Origin: Geosporobacter ferrireducens
GTDB lineage: Bacteria > Bacillota > Clostridia > Peptostreptococcales > Thermotaleaceae
Assembly: GCF_001750685.1 (NCBI RefSeq)
Contig: NZ_CP017269.1
Coordinates: 2,831,416 to 2,895,415, forward strand
Length of the DNA stretch: 64,000 nt
Reading direction: 5' to 3'
Numbering within the stretch: position 1 is the first letter of the stretch; each line of letters begins with the position of its first letter. Positions 24,802 to 34,592 of this stretch are shown here, one piece after another. Made by a program: the position numbers and the translations under genes. Below the pieces are notes generated by a model. The model did no database searches. It was not told the DNA's origin and saw only the letters and a list, made by a program, of their open reading frames with translations.

Positions 24802-25803
24802 ATGGTAATCGTTATGAAACCACAAACACCAGAAACAGAAATGGAGAGAATTAAGAGAAAAATGGAGAGTCTAGGATGTCAAGTACAGTTAACACAAGGA
24901 GAGAATCACTGTATTTTAGGATTGATAGGGGATACCAGAAAGATTGATCCTAGCCAAATTCAAGCCAATGAGCATGTTGAAAAGGTCCTTCGGGTACAAT
25001 ATCCTTTTAAGCTGGCCAGTAGAATGTTTCATCCCGATGATACGGTTGTAACCGTTGGAGAACATCGAATTGGCGGGGGAAATGTGGTTGTGATTGCAGG
25101 GCCCTGTGCTGTGGAAAGTGAAGAACAGCTAATGACCATTGCTAGGATTGTAAAGGATTATGGGGCCCACATGCTTCGCGGCGGCGCTTACAAGCCCCGA
25201 ACATCCCCATACAGTTTCCAAGGCATGGGAGAAGATGGGTTAAAGCTATTGAAAAAAGCAAAAGAAGAAACAGGAATGCCCATTGTTACAGAAGTAATGT
25301 GCTTGGATACTTTTGATGTAGTAGCGGAATATACAGATATCCTGCAAATTGGAGCCAGAAATATGCAGAACTTTGCGCTGTTGAAAAAAGCAGGAAAGTG
25401 TCAGATGCCGGTGCTGCTAAAAAGAGGATTAAGTGCGACGATAGAAGAATTCTTAATGTCGGCCGAGTACATTATGTCTGAGGGAAATCCTAATGTGATC
25501 CTCTGTGAAAGAGGGATTCGTACCTTTGAGACCTACACCCGTAATACCTTAGATTTGAGTGCCGTACCGTTAATCAAAGAATTAAGCCACTTGCCAATCA
25601 TTGTTGATCCGAGCCATGCAACAGGAAAATGGTCCATGGTAGAGCCTTTATCCAGAGCGGCCATCGCAGTCGGTGCAGATGGGTTGATCATTGAGGTACA
25701 TCATCAGCCAGAGCTGGCACTATCAGACGGAGCCCAATCACTGAAACCGGAGAAGTTTGGAAAGCTAATGCATGCAGTCCAAAAAATCTCTGCATCAATC
25801 TAG
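24802..25803 (+). CDS. aroF: 3-deoxy-7-phosphoheptulonate synthase (DAHP synthase)
   Basis: Catalyses the first step of the shikimate pathway, joining PEP and erythrose 4-phosphate. It is the short type with an N-terminal ferredoxin-like regulatory domain (about residues 1-70) and a barrel with VVIAGPCAVESEEQ, RGGAYKPRTSPYSFQG and the late IVDPSHATGK motif. Length 333 is normal. ATG 24802 is chosen over 24796 because AAGGAGG then lies eight bases away. First gene of the seven-gene aromatic operon. Confidence 0.96.
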   Translation: MVIVMKPQTPETEMERIKRKMESLGCQVQLTQGENHCILGLIGDTRKIDPSQIQANEHVEKVLRVQYPFKLASRMFHPDDTVVTVGEHRIGGGNVVVIAGPCAVESEEQLMTIARIVKDYGAHMLRGGAYKPRTSPYSFQGMGEDGLKLLKKAKEETGMPIVTEVMCLDTFDVVAEYTDILQIGARNMQNFALLKKAGKCQMPVLLKRGLSATIEEFLMSAEYIMSEGNPNVILCERGIRTFETYTRNTLDLSAVPLIKELSHLPIIVDPSHATGKWSMVEPLSRAAIAVGADGLIIEVHHQPELALSDGAQSLKPEKFGKLMHAVQKISASI

Positions 25804-25831
25804 TGTACTGTAGGAAAGGAAGCAGAAGACA

Positions 25832-26965
25832 ATGGACTTTTTTAATAAAATAACTTTTATCGGTTTAGGATTGATTGGCGGATCTATGGCAGCTGCACTA
25901 AAGAAGAGGGGTTACGGTGGAGAATTGGTTGGTTATGATGCATCAGGAGATGCCTCAATTGAAGGAAAAAAATGGGGTATCATTGACCATAAGGCAGATA
26001 CGTTGAAGGATGCTGTAGCAGATGCGGACCTAGTGGTTCTGTGTACGCCCATCGCGGCTTACGCCCAGATATTAAAGGAAATTTCCCCTCATCTAAAAAA
26101 CGAAGCAATCTTAACCGATGTGGGAAGTGTTAAAGGCTGTGTAGCAGATTTAGTAAAAGGGCATATAAACCCAAATATTCAGTTTATAGGCGGCCATCCT
26201 ATGGCAGGATCTGAAAAAGGAGGATTAAAAGCCGCAAGTGCAACACTGTTTGAAAATGCTTACTATTTTCTTACTCCGGGACAGGAAACAGTAAACGGCA
26301 CAGTAGCCAAGATGGAAACCTTCGTTAAATCTCTGGGAGCATACCCGGTAGTAGTAGGACAGAGGGAACATGATAAAATCACTGCAAGAATTAGTCATAT
26401 TCCCCATTTGGCTGCAGTGATCCTAACAAATCTTTTAGACCGAGAAGGTGGGGTTAATAGTGTTGCTTTTGCAGGGGGAGGATTTCGTGATACGACCAGA
26501 ATTGCCTCCGGAAATCCAGCGATGTGGAAGGATATATTTTTCTATAACAAAGAGGAGATGCTGCAAGGGATCCAAAGCTTAGAAAAAATGCTGAGTGAGT
26601 TCCGAGAACTGCTGGAGAAAAAGAAGGAAGATCAGGTATTAGACCTGTTAAATAAAGCAAAGTTTATTCGGGACGGTGTGCCGAAGGGATTACCGGATTA
26701 TATGCCTCCCCTATATGATATTGTTGTTGATGTAGAGGACCGGCCAGGCATACTAGGAGAGTTGACCCAGTTAATGGGTGATCATTCTATGAATATAAAA
26801 GAAATTGAAATCCTCCACGCCAGAGAAGGCGAGCAAGGGGCTGTAAGAATGGGATTTGCAACGGCGCAGGAACAGGAGCAGGCCTTTTTAGTATTAAGGG
26901 GAGGCGGATTTTCAAGGACATACATGAAGGGAGAAAAGAATGATGCTGACAGTGAATCGTGTTGA
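25832..26965 (+). CDS. tyrA: Prephenate dehydrogenase with C-terminal ACT domain
   Basis: Converts prephenate to 4-hydroxyphenylpyruvate with NAD+ on the way to tyrosine. The NAD-binding start ITFIGLGLIGGSMAAALKKRG, the GGHPMAGSEKGG block and the helical C-domain are standard. Residues about 295-370 form an ACT domain (YDIVVDVEDRPGILGELTQL), which suggests feedback control by an amino acid. AAGGAAGCAG precedes the ATG. Its 3' end overlaps aroA by 26 bp. Confidence 0.95.
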   Translation: MDFFNKITFIGLGLIGGSMAAALKKRGYGGELVGYDASGDASIEGKKWGIIDHKADTLKDAVADADLVVLCTPIAAYAQILKEISPHLKNEAILTDVGSVKGCVADLVKGHINPNIQFIGGHPMAGSEKGGLKAASATLFENAYYFLTPGQETVNGTVAKMETFVKSLGAYPVVVGQREHDKITARISHIPHLAAVILTNLLDREGGVNSVAFAGGGFRDTTRIASGNPAMWKDIFFYNKEEMLQGIQSLEKMLSEFRELLEKKKEDQVLDLLNKAKFIRDGVPKGLPDYMPPLYDIVVDVEDRPGILGELTQLMGDHSMNIKEIEILHAREGEQGAVRMGFATAQEQEQAFLVLRGGGFSRTYMKGEKNDADSESC

Positions 26966-28220
26966 GAGAATACAGGGAAGAATCCAGGTTCCAGGGGATA
27001 AATCCATATCCCATAGAGCTGTAATGTTCGCCAGTATAGCAAAGGGGAAAAGCACTATTGAAGGTTTTCTACCAGGCGAGGATTGTCTTAGTACGGTAGC
27101 ATGCTGCCGAGGCTTGGGAATCGACATTAAGCAGGAAGGCACATTTTTAGAGGTTCAGGGAAAAGGACAGTATGGACTTCAAGAGCCTGAGAATCTGTTA
27201 GATGCGGGAAACTCAGGTACTACCATGCGGCTCTTATCCGGTATCCTGGCAGGACAAAGTTTTTTGTCTGTGATTACTGGTGATGGATCACTGCGCAAGC
27301 GTCCTATGGCAAGGATTGCCAATCCTCTCCGCCAGATGGGTGCAAAGATTGACGGGCGTGTTGGTGGAAAGCTGGCACCTTTGATTATTCGCGGGGGAAA
27401 TCTGGAAGGGATTGATTATACCTTGCCAGTACCTAGTGCACAGGTGAAATCAGCTATTTTATTAGCAGGTTTATATGCTTCAGGTGAAACTATTGTAAGA
27501 GAAGAGTTTTTATCCAGGGATCATACAGAACGGATGCTGCAGTTTTTCGGAGGAAACCTGGAGCGAAGGGACGGAAGCGTAGTTTTGAAAAAGTCAGAGC
27601 TGTACGGACAGTCGGTAAAGGTACCGGGAGATATCTCCTCAGCGGCCTTTTTTATGGCAGCTGCAGCTGCTATGCCTGGAGGACATTTGATTATTGAAGA
27701 TGTGGGGTTAAATCCAACCCGTACAGGCATTATAGATGTACTGAGGGAAATGGGTGCCCATATTCGGATTGATAATATATATAGCAGCGGTGGAGAAGAT
27801 TTAGGCACGGTTATTGTAGAAGGCGGAAAACTAAAGGGCATTACGATAACCAAGGAAATTATGCCGAGACTAATTGATGAGGTTCCGGTTATCGCAGCCA
27901 TTTCAGCCTTGGCAGAAGGAACCATGCGCATTACCGGAGCAGAGGAGTTAAAGGTTAAAGAATCCAATCGGATTGCTGCAATGGTTACCGAACTGAAAAA
28001 ACTAGGCATTCAGGCGGAGGAACTAGAGGATGGGATGGAAATCACAGGAACCGGTAGAATAAGCGGAGGCGTGGTAGAGAGCTATGGAGATCATCGCATT
28101 GCCATGGCCATGGCAGTCTGTGGCTTATTTGCACAAGAGCCTGTTCAAATACAAAACAGTGAATGTATTGCCGTATCTTTTCCTGGTTTTGAAAAGACAT
28201 TAAAAGAAATTACTTGGTAA
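26940..28220 (+). CDS. aroA: 3-phosphoshikimate 1-carboxyvinyltransferase (EPSP synthase)
   Basis: Transfers an enolpyruvyl group from PEP to shikimate 3-phosphate. PGDKSISHRAVMFASIAKG at the N-terminus, LDAGNSGTTMRLL and the DHTERML and SYGDHRIAMA motifs are all present in 426 residues. AAGGGAG lies six bases before ATG 26940 and nine before ATG 26943; either could be used. It overlaps the end of tyrA. Confidence 0.96.
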   Translation: MMLTVNRVERIQGRIQVPGDKSISHRAVMFASIAKGKSTIEGFLPGEDCLSTVACCRGLGIDIKQEGTFLEVQGKGQYGLQEPENLLDAGNSGTTMRLLSGILAGQSFLSVITGDGSLRKRPMARIANPLRQMGAKIDGRVGGKLAPLIIRGGNLEGIDYTLPVPSAQVKSAILLAGLYASGETIVREEFLSRDHTERMLQFFGGNLERRDGSVVLKKSELYGQSVKVPGDISSAAFFMAAAAAMPGGHLIIEDVGLNPTRTGIIDVLREMGAHIRIDNIYSSGGEDLGTVIVEGGKLKGITITKEIMPRLIDEVPVIAAISALAEGTMRITGAEELKVKESNRIAAMVTELKKLGIQAEELEDGMEITGTGRISGGVVESYGDHRIAMAMAVCGLFAQEPVQIQNSECIAVSFPGFEKTLKEITW

Positions 28221-28243
28221 TTCTAAAATACAGGGGGTTCATT

Positions 28244-29098
28244 ATGGAAATCGCATATTTGGGGCCAGAAGGCTCCTATAGTCACGGAGCTGCACTGGCC
28301 TATATATCAGGAGCTACAGCAATTCCAATGCAAAGTTTTTCAGAAGTATTTGAGGCAGTGGAAACAGGAAAAATAAAGATGGGTATATTGCCTATAGAGA
28401 ATTCTACAGAGGGAGCCGTTACCATGGTTATGGATGGCCTTTTACACACAAAAAGGGCACAGATTATTGGAGAATTAGTTTTTGAAATCCGTCATCATTT
28501 GCTCAGTACAGGAAAAAATGTGGAAGACATACAGTGTGTGTTGTCGCATCCCCAAGCCATTGAACAATGCCGTGAATTCTTTAGAAAAAATTATCCCAGT
28601 ATACGGCTTTTAGCCAGCGAGAGTTCATCACAGGCCTGTATTACTGCCAAAAATAAGGGGATCACCTATGGCGCCATTGCAAATAAAGTAGCAGGAGAAA
28701 GATACGGACTGAATATTCTCAGTGATCAAATTCAAGACAATCTAATGAATCAAACCCGATTCATTGTGATCGGTAGAAAAGAAACATCGGCTACGGGAAG
28801 GGATAAAACCTCAATTGCTTTTTCTTTTCATGACGATCATCCTGGAAGCTTATATGAGGTTTTGCGAGAATTTGCAGAAAGAGACATTAACTTAACACGC
28901 ATCGAATCCCGCCCTGCGAAGGCGGAATTAGGTAAATATGTTTTCTATATTGACTTCCATGGACATCAAAAAGAGGTTATGATACAGGAAGTTTTAGAAA
29001 AAATTCAAAATATAACAAGATGGGTAAAAGTCTTGGGTTCATATCCATTAAGCGCAGAAGAGGGGTTACAGCAGAGAACAAGGTTAGGGGTGGTGTAA
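28244..29098 (+). CDS. pheA: Prephenate dehydratase
   Basis: Converts prephenate to phenylpyruvate. The start IAYLGPEGSYSHGAAL, the catalytic-domain block GILPIENSTEGAV, QTRFIVIG and a C-terminal ACT domain (FSFHDDHPGSLYEVLREFAE ... LTRIESRP) are visible. No chorismate mutase domain is attached; that activity is in the fusion at 31336. ATG 28244 has AGGGGG six bases upstream. The stop abuts the TTG start of aroC. Confidence 0.95.
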   Translation: MEIAYLGPEGSYSHGAALAYISGATAIPMQSFSEVFEAVETGKIKMGILPIENSTEGAVTMVMDGLLHTKRAQIIGELVFEIRHHLLSTGKNVEDIQCVLSHPQAIEQCREFFRKNYPSIRLLASESSSQACITAKNKGITYGAIANKVAGERYGLNILSDQIQDNLMNQTRFIVIGRKETSATGRDKTSIAFSFHDDHPGSLYEVLREFAERDINLTRIESRPAKAELGKYVFYIDFHGHQKEVMIQEVLEKIQNITRWVKVLGSYPLSAEEGLQQRTRLGVV

Positions 29099-30241
29099 TT
29101 GCTAAGAATTTTAACAGCAGGAGAATCCCATGGAAAAGGCTTGGTAGGAATTATAGAAGGATTTCCTTCCAACGTTAGGGTGGATATCAATGAAATTCAT
29201 CAGGATTTAGCAAGAAGGCAAAAGGGTTACGGTCGTGGCGGACGCATGAAGATTGAACAGGATCAGGTGGAGATTCTTTCAGGAGTCCGTAATGGGAAAA
29301 CATTAGGAAGCCCTATTGCCTTTCTAATTAAAAACAAGGATTATGAAAACTGGGAATCCTATATGGATCCAATGGAAGCAGATATAGAGACAAAAAAGGT
29401 TACCAACCCTAGACCGGGGCATGCAGATTTAACAGGTGCACGAAAATATGGTTTTGATGATGTCCGCAATGTGCTGGAGCGCAGTAGTGCCAGAGAGACG
29501 GCTGCCCGGGTAGCAGCAGGCAGTATAGTAAAACAGTTGCTAAAGGTTTTTGGAATTGAGGCAGCGGCCCATGTTACAGCTATTGGAAAAGCTGCATTGG
29601 AAGAAGAAATATGGGACTTTGAGAAGATCAAGGAGGCGGAGGATTCTCCTGTTCGTTGTGTTGATCCTATTGTAGCACAGCAGATGATTCAGCGGATTGA
29701 CGATGCAAAGGAAACAGGAGATTCTTTAGGTGGAATTTTCGAAATCCATATAAAAGGACTGCCTGTAGGTCTTGGCAGCTATGTGCAATGGGATAGGAAA
29801 ATAGACGCCAAGCTGGCTTATGCGCTTATGAGCATACAGGCGATCAAAGGGATTGAATTTGGTTTTGGATTTAAAAATGCACAAAAGCCTGGTTCTCAGG
29901 TCCATGATGAAATCTTTTATGAGAGAGAACGCGGCATCTATCGTTCTACCAATCAGGCAGGGGGCATTGAAGGGGGCATGACTAATGGTGAACCCATCGT
30001 GATTCGATGTGCCATGAAGCCGATCCCGACGCTATGTAAACCTTTAAGAACCATAGATTTACACACCGGGGAACCTGCCGATGCATCGGTAGAGCGAAGT
30101 GACACCTGTGCAGTGCCGGCAGCGGCTGTAGTAGGAGAGATGGTAGCTCTGACTGTGATTGGGGAAGAATTTATTCGGAAGTTTGGCGGAGATTCGCTGG
30201 AGGAGATGATGCAAAGGTGGAAAGCCTGCAAATCAACCTAG
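29099..30241 (+). CDS. aroC: Chorismate synthase
   Basis: Makes chorismate from EPSP using reduced FMN. The motifs AGESHGKGLVGIIEG at the N-terminus, RPGHADLTG and the RSSARETAARVAAG block are standard, and 380 residues fits. The TTG start directly follows the pheA stop, with GGGGTGG upstream. The 3' end overlaps aroB by 25 bp. Confidence 0.96.
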   Translation: MLRILTAGESHGKGLVGIIEGFPSNVRVDINEIHQDLARRQKGYGRGGRMKIEQDQVEILSGVRNGKTLGSPIAFLIKNKDYENWESYMDPMEADIETKKVTNPRPGHADLTGARKYGFDDVRNVLERSSARETAARVAAGSIVKQLLKVFGIEAAAHVTAIGKAALEEEIWDFEKIKEAEDSPVRCVDPIVAQQMIQRIDDAKETGDSLGGIFEIHIKGLPVGLGSYVQWDRKIDAKLAYALMSIQAIKGIEFGFGFKNAQKPGSQVHDEIFYERERGIYRSTNQAGGIEGGMTNGEPIVIRCAMKPIPTLCKPLRTIDLHTGEPADASVERSDTCAVPAAAVVGEMVALTVIGEEFIRKFGGDSLEEMMQRWKACKST

Positions 30242-31263
30242 GAGAAAGAAGCTATTCTATTTATATTGGTACAGGATTGTTTTCAAAGTTAGATGAATTT
30301 AAGCCCAAAGCAGATCGCTATCTGCTGTTGACCGATGAGAATGTAGATGCTTACTATGGAGAGCAGGTTATGGCTGCAGTAGGAAAAGAAAACTGCCAAA
30401 AATATGTCATAGAACCGGGAGAGAGCAGTAAGACAATGGAAACAGTGACGGGAATCCTTTCTTACATGCTGGACCAGCAATTTACCCGAAAATCTGCGCT
30501 GATTGCCCTTGGCGGCGGTGTAGTAGGAGATATCGCAGGTTTCTGTGCATCGGTCTATATGCGGGGAATTGAGTGGATACAGCTTCCTACTACACTACTG
30601 GCTCAAGTAGACAGCAGTGTAGGCGGTAAAACCGGAGTGAATATGCCCCAGGGAAAAAACGTTGTTGGAAGTTTTTATCAACCCCAAGCGGTTGTTATTG
30701 ATATAGATGTTTTAAAGAGCTTACCGAAAAGAGAAATGGTCAGTGGTATCGGTGAAGTGATTAAATACGGTATTATATGTGATTATGATTTTTTTTCTTA
30801 TATGAATAAAAATCTATACCAGCTTTTTACTTTGAAAAAGGAAGTTCTGGAAAAGGTCATTTATGACTGCTGCAGGATGAAGGCAGTGATAGTTGCAGCA
30901 GATGAACGGGAAGGCGGGTTAAGAAAAATTCTAAACTTTGGTCATACTTTTGGTCACAGCCTGGAGGCAGCTACCAACTATGAAAAATATACCCATGGAG
31001 AGGCTGTATTAATCGGCATGAGTGTCGAGGCAAAGATGGCATGGGATATGGGTTGGATTGATAGACTGTATTATGAAGAAATTAAAGGGCTTATTGAGAA
31101 GACAGGAATATCCCTTGATATTACCAATATGGATAAAGCGTTACTGCTGGATAAGATGATGGGAGATAAAAAAAATCAGGAAAATAAAATTTCCTTTATA
31201 TTGCCAATAGAAAAGGGTGGTGTAAAAGAAGTGATGCTGCAGAGGGACGCAGTAAAATGGTAG
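30217..31263 (+). CDS. aroB: 3-dehydroquinate synthase
   Basis: Cyclises DAHP to 3-dehydroquinate with NAD+ and a metal ion. The NAD-binding loop ALGGGVVGDIAGF, the block PTTLLAQVDSSVGGKTGVN and the metal-binding NFGHTFGHSLEA are clear. Length 348 is normal. It starts with GTG inside the end of aroC, so the two are coupled. Confidence 0.96.
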   Translation: MESLQINLGERSYSIYIGTGLFSKLDEFKPKADRYLLLTDENVDAYYGEQVMAAVGKENCQKYVIEPGESSKTMETVTGILSYMLDQQFTRKSALIALGGGVVGDIAGFCASVYMRGIEWIQLPTTLLAQVDSSVGGKTGVNMPQGKNVVGSFYQPQAVVIDIDVLKSLPKREMVSGIGEVIKYGIICDYDFFSYMNKNLYQLFTLKKEVLEKVIYDCCRMKAVIVAADEREGGLRKILNFGHTFGHSLEAATNYEKYTHGEAVLIGMSVEAKMAWDMGWIDRLYYEEIKGLIEKTGISLDITNMDKALLLDKMMGDKKNQENKISFILPIEKGGVKEVMLQRDAVKW

Positions 31264-31335
31264 TATGAAAAATAGAAATAATTGTGTATTTCTATAGGTT
31301 AAAAATACTGAGAAGATGTAATGGAGGGTCTACAA

Positions 31336-32118
31336 TTGAAAACAATTCAAGAAATTCGAAAAGAAATTGATCATTGCGATGAAATATTGATTCAAGCCTT
31401 TGAGAAAAGAATGGAGTTAGTACTTCAAGTACTGGAATATAAAACAAAAGAAGGGATGCCCATACTGGACAGTTCGAGAGAAGAAGAGATTATTGCCCAC
31501 GGTTTAAGAAGTGTGAAAAATAGGGACTTTAGCAAAGAAATAGAAGACTTCATTAAAAGCATCTTAAATATCAGCCGTAAGATGCAGTCAATAAGGCTAT
31601 TTCCTTATAATATTATTCTGATCGGTTTTATGGGAACAGGTAAAAGTGCCATTGGAGATAGACTGTCCCAACTTTTAAGAATGGAGTGCATTGATACGGA
31701 TGTTTTGATTGAACGGCAAATGAAAACCTCAATAGCGAAAATGTTTGAGGAGCATGGAGAAAAGTACTTTAGAGAAGCTGAAAAAGATATGGTAAAGAGA
31801 GTAAGCTATCGAAAAAACACTATTATTTCTTGCGGTGGAGGGGTTGTGTTACATCCAGATAACGTGAAGCAGTTAAAGGATAACGGCAAGATTGTTTTGT
31901 TAAGTGCGCATCCGGAGATTATATATGAACGAGTGAAGGAGGACCAGAATTTACCGGTCTTAAAAGGAAATATGAGCATTGAATTTATTCAAAAGAAAAT
32001 GGAAGAAAGAAAAGATAAATATGAATCAGCGGCAGATATCATTGTAGATACTTCTAATAAGGATAAGGAAGAAATCTGTCAGGAAATTGTTTATAAATTA
32101 CTTAAAAATGGAAAATAG
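31336..32118 (+). CDS. aroK: Chorismate mutase-shikimate kinase fusion
   Basis: Residues about 1-85 form an AroQ-type chorismate mutase (EIRKEIDHCDEILIQAFEKR ... LVLQVLEYK). Residues about 92-260 form a shikimate kinase with the P-loop GFMGTGKSAIG, the substrate-binding DTDVLIE and the CGGGVV motif. The product therefore joins two non-consecutive steps of the pathway. TTG 31336 is preferred over ATG 31321 because the GGAGGG site lies seven bases before it. Last gene of the operon; a strong terminator follows. Confidence 0.92.
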   Translation: MKTIQEIRKEIDHCDEILIQAFEKRMELVLQVLEYKTKEGMPILDSSREEEIIAHGLRSVKNRDFSKEIEDFIKSILNISRKMQSIRLFPYNIILIGFMGTGKSAIGDRLSQLLRMECIDTDVLIERQMKTSIAKMFEEHGEKYFREAEKDMVKRVSYRKNTIISCGGGVVLHPDNVKQLKDNGKIVLLSAHPEIIYERVKEDQNLPVLKGNMSIEFIQKKMEERKDKYESAADIIVDTSNKDKEEICQEIVYKLLKNGK

Positions 32119-32149
32119 GGAGAGTTATTGAAAAAAATAGATTTTTAGT

Positions 32150-32203
32150 AATGAGGTCACTTTAATGAAATTGAGTAGCCAAACAAAGTGACCTCATTTT
32201 TTT
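32150..32203 (+). terminator. Terminator of the aromatic amino acid operon
   Basis: A perfect 14-bp stem, AATGAGGTCACTTT / AAAGTGACCTCATT, flanking a 21-base loop and followed by six or more T bases. Confidence 0.92.
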
Positions 32204-32281
32204 AATCACACATCTATATGACAGATGTGATCGGGGAGATTGATTTTTCAGAAACGATCAAATAACATGGGCAAAGAATAA

Positions 32282-32355
32282 TTGACAGATAATTCTAAAT
32301 ATGATAAACTTTAAGAAAGTTCCACTAAAAGGAACACAGTACCGCTAAGTGGAAC
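32282..32355 (+). promoter_or_regulatory. Promoter and double-dyad operator of tctC1
   Basis: TTGACA at 32282-32287, 17 bp, TAAACT at 32305-32310, an 8-bp gap, then GTTCC-N7-GGAAC (32319-32335), three bases, and GTACC-N7-GGAAC (32339-32355). The operator begins near the expected transcription start, a position that suits repression. The same geometry occurs before aroD and before the minus-strand gene. Confidence 0.82.
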
Positions 32356-32420
32356 TTTGAGACTCTCTCTGTCTAGAAATTTGTATTAAAGACTCAAAAC
32401 AATAACAAGGGGGAAGAAAA

Positions 32421-33476
32421 ATGAAAAAAAGGCATACAAAAAAACTGTTTTGTGTATTCCTCGCATTCATCACAATGCTAACCATGTTGATAGGCTGTTC
32501 TCAAGGAGAGAAAAATACTGCTGCTGAACCGCAAAAAGTGAACTTTCCAGAAAGAGACTTAAATGGCTATATCATGTGGGGGGCCGGTGGGGCAATGGAT
32601 AATGTTTCCAGAACGATTACGCCGCTGGTAGAAAAATACCTGAATAAAAGTGTAGTACTGCAAAATAAAACAGGTGCCACAGGTGCTGTTGCTACACAGT
32701 TTGTCTATGATCAAAAAGCGGATGGATATACGCTTCTATACGGTGCAGAGAATCCGCAGCTATATGGGGTACTTAATATTTCTAAGCTAGACTATAAAGA
32801 TTTTGAGCCTATTAGCATATTGGGAAGAGGCGTAGCCGTAGTTATTGTTCCTGCCGATTCAAAGTTAAATACCATACAGGATCTGATTGATGCTGCAAAA
32901 GCACAGCCGGGTAAAATGAAAATGAGCTCCACAGGCCCTGGTGGACTTCCCTTTGTTGTTGCATCATTGATCAGCACTGTAAGTGGGACAGAGTTTAACT
33001 TGGTGCCCTTTGACGGAGAAGGTCCAGCAGTAACTGCAATGCTGGGAAATCATGTCGATTTTACAAGTGTAGGACTTGCTGCAGCAAGGGAGCTATACAG
33101 AAGTGGAAAAGTTAAACCTTTAGCACTCATTTCAAATGATCCGGTAGAAGGAATGGAAGAAATTCCAGTCATTGGTCAGATTATGCCGGAATACAAAAAA
33201 TATCTTCCTTGGGGTCCCTTCTATGGTGTGTTTGTAAAAAATGAGACACCTGAAGAGGTGAAGGAAATTCTGAGAGATGCTTATAAAAAAGCCTTTGAAG
33301 AAGAAAAGTTCCAGAGTTTTCTAAAGGATTTTGGTGCAGTACCGATGGGGATCTCAGGACAAGAGGCAAGGGACTTTATGGAAAATTGGCAGAGACTGTC
33401 TACTTGGTTGTTGTATGATGCAGGCGGTACGGATATATCACCAGAGACATTAGGAATTAAACGTATAGGCGAATAA
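32421..33476 (+). CDS. tctC: Tripartite tricarboxylate transporter substrate-binding protein TctC (copy 1)
   Basis: A 351-residue lipoprotein of the Bug/TctC family that captures a carboxylate outside the cell. The signal peptide ends in a lipobox (LIGC). The ligand-facing block WGAGGAMDN and the QNKTGATGAVATQFVYDQKA stretch are shared closely with copy 2 at 37871. It is transcribed alone, from its own operator-bearing promoter, with a terminator after it; membrane subunits are encoded at 38945 and 39428. Ligand unknown. Confidence 0.92.
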   Translation: MKKRHTKKLFCVFLAFITMLTMLIGCSQGEKNTAAEPQKVNFPERDLNGYIMWGAGGAMDNVSRTITPLVEKYLNKSVVLQNKTGATGAVATQFVYDQKADGYTLLYGAENPQLYGVLNISKLDYKDFEPISILGRGVAVVIVPADSKLNTIQDLIDAAKAQPGKMKMSSTGPGGLPFVVASLISTVSGTEFNLVPFDGEGPAVTAMLGNHVDFTSVGLAAARELYRSGKVKPLALISNDPVEGMEEIPVIGQIMPEYKKYLPWGPFYGVFVKNETPEEVKEILRDAYKKAFEEEKFQSFLKDFGAVPMGISGQEARDFMENWQRLSTWLLYDAGGTDISPETLGIKRIGE

Positions 33477-33587
33477 GACGGATAGAAATTTTTCAGAGAC
33501 AAGAGAGTTCTGACATAGGAAGAGCTTATGATCTTAGTTGTAATCTTACAATTTAATCAAACAATATTTAGAAGGTTTGTGACGTTG

Positions 33588-33626
33588 AATTGGAGAGAAA
33601 AAAGGAAATCTCTCCAATTTTACTTT
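33588..33626 (+). terminator. Terminator after tctC copy 1
   Basis: AATTGGAGAGA at 33588-33598 pairs with TCTCTCCAATT at 33609-33619, followed by TTACTTT. Confidence 0.75.
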
Positions 33627-33756
33627 ACGATCGTTCTTTTGAGTAGAAGTACGGGATAAAGCTGAAGAAGTAAAAGAATTAAAGATAACATAAGTACGAT
33701 ATTGTTGCTATGTTGAATAAGTTTTTTTGCTTATTTTTTCTGAATAAACTATGAAA

Positions 33757-34575
33757 CTATTCCCGTGGATAAGCATCCAGATAATCTTTAGCCGTTTGTA
33801 TGCAGCGACGTGCATGCTCTGCATAACCAAATTCTTTAACTTTTTCCAGATTTGGCAGCTCAATTGAGTATGGAACCTCAGGTATTTGATTTAAAATACG
33901 CGCAACATCAATGCCGCCTTCACCGACATAGGAACGGGCCTCACGAAGGATACGGATCATTTCATCTCTCTCTGTTGGAATTTCTCCAGGAGCATCGCAA
34001 AGATGTGCAAAGTGGAACCATTGGCGGGGCAATGCATTCAGGTCTTCAACATTGTCTTTTGAACGGTGGAAATGATGTGTATCAATCATAATACCAGCAT
34101 TTTCACAATTAACCGCACGAAGAACATCTACTGCTCCTGCAAGGTCAAACACTTCGGCAATTGGAACAAATTCTAAATCTACAGTCAGACCGAATGATTT
34201 CGCTAGATCACAAAGTTCGCCAAATTTTTCGATATAGAAATTACGATTAGGGGTCCAGATACTGCTTAGAACATGTTTGCCGCCTAACTCAGCAGCAACT
34301 TCCATTGCCGGCAGATATCTTTTTGGGTCCAGACCATCATAGATACGGGCTAATTCAATGTCCAAAAGTTTGAGACCTGTATCTGCAAGGGCTCTTTTCG
34401 TTTGTTTCATCATCTCGTTATTTCCGGCTAAATCATAGTTAGGTTCTCCAGGAAGACCCATATAAATAGGCCGCAGGCTGACATAATCATATCCGGCCAT
34501 AGCAGCTATATAAGTCATTTCAGGCGGTGCACATCCTAGCACAGTGAGATGTGCTAAAGAAAATTGTCGTTTCAT
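33757..34575 (-). CDS. Sugar phosphate isomerase/epimerase family TIM-barrel enzyme; candidate 3-dehydroshikimate dehydratase
   Basis: A 272-residue enzyme of the xylose-isomerase-like TIM barrel family. Candidate metal ligands are the Glu in VDLEFVP, the Asp in IMIDTHHFHR, the His in FHFAHLCDA and the Glu in YSIELPN, in the order seen in family members such as 3-dehydroshikimate dehydratases. Its promoter carries the same operator layout as aroD, which lies divergently. That context, between dehydroquinate dehydratase and a carboxylate transporter, supports but does not prove a role on dehydroshikimate. GAGGAG precedes the start. Confidence 0.82.
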   Translation of the reverse strand: MKRQFSLAHLTVLGCAPPEMTYIAAMAGYDYVSLRPIYMGLPGEPNYDLAGNNEMMKQTKRALADTGLKLLDIELARIYDGLDPKRYLPAMEVAAELGGKHVLSSIWTPNRNFYIEKFGELCDLAKSFGLTVDLEFVPIAEVFDLAGAVDVLRAVNCENAGIMIDTHHFHRSKDNVEDLNALPRQWFHFAHLCDAPGEIPTERDEMIRILREARSYVGEGGIDVARILNQIPEVPYSIELPNLEKVKEFGYAEHARRCIQTAKDYLDAYPRE

Positions 34576-34592
34576 TTTCTTACTCCTCTCGA

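Noticed and set aside
27521-28009. Open reading frame of 162 codons on the minus strand inside aroA
   Set aside because: Antisense shadow of aroA with low-complexity Ser/Pro/Ile content and no start signals.
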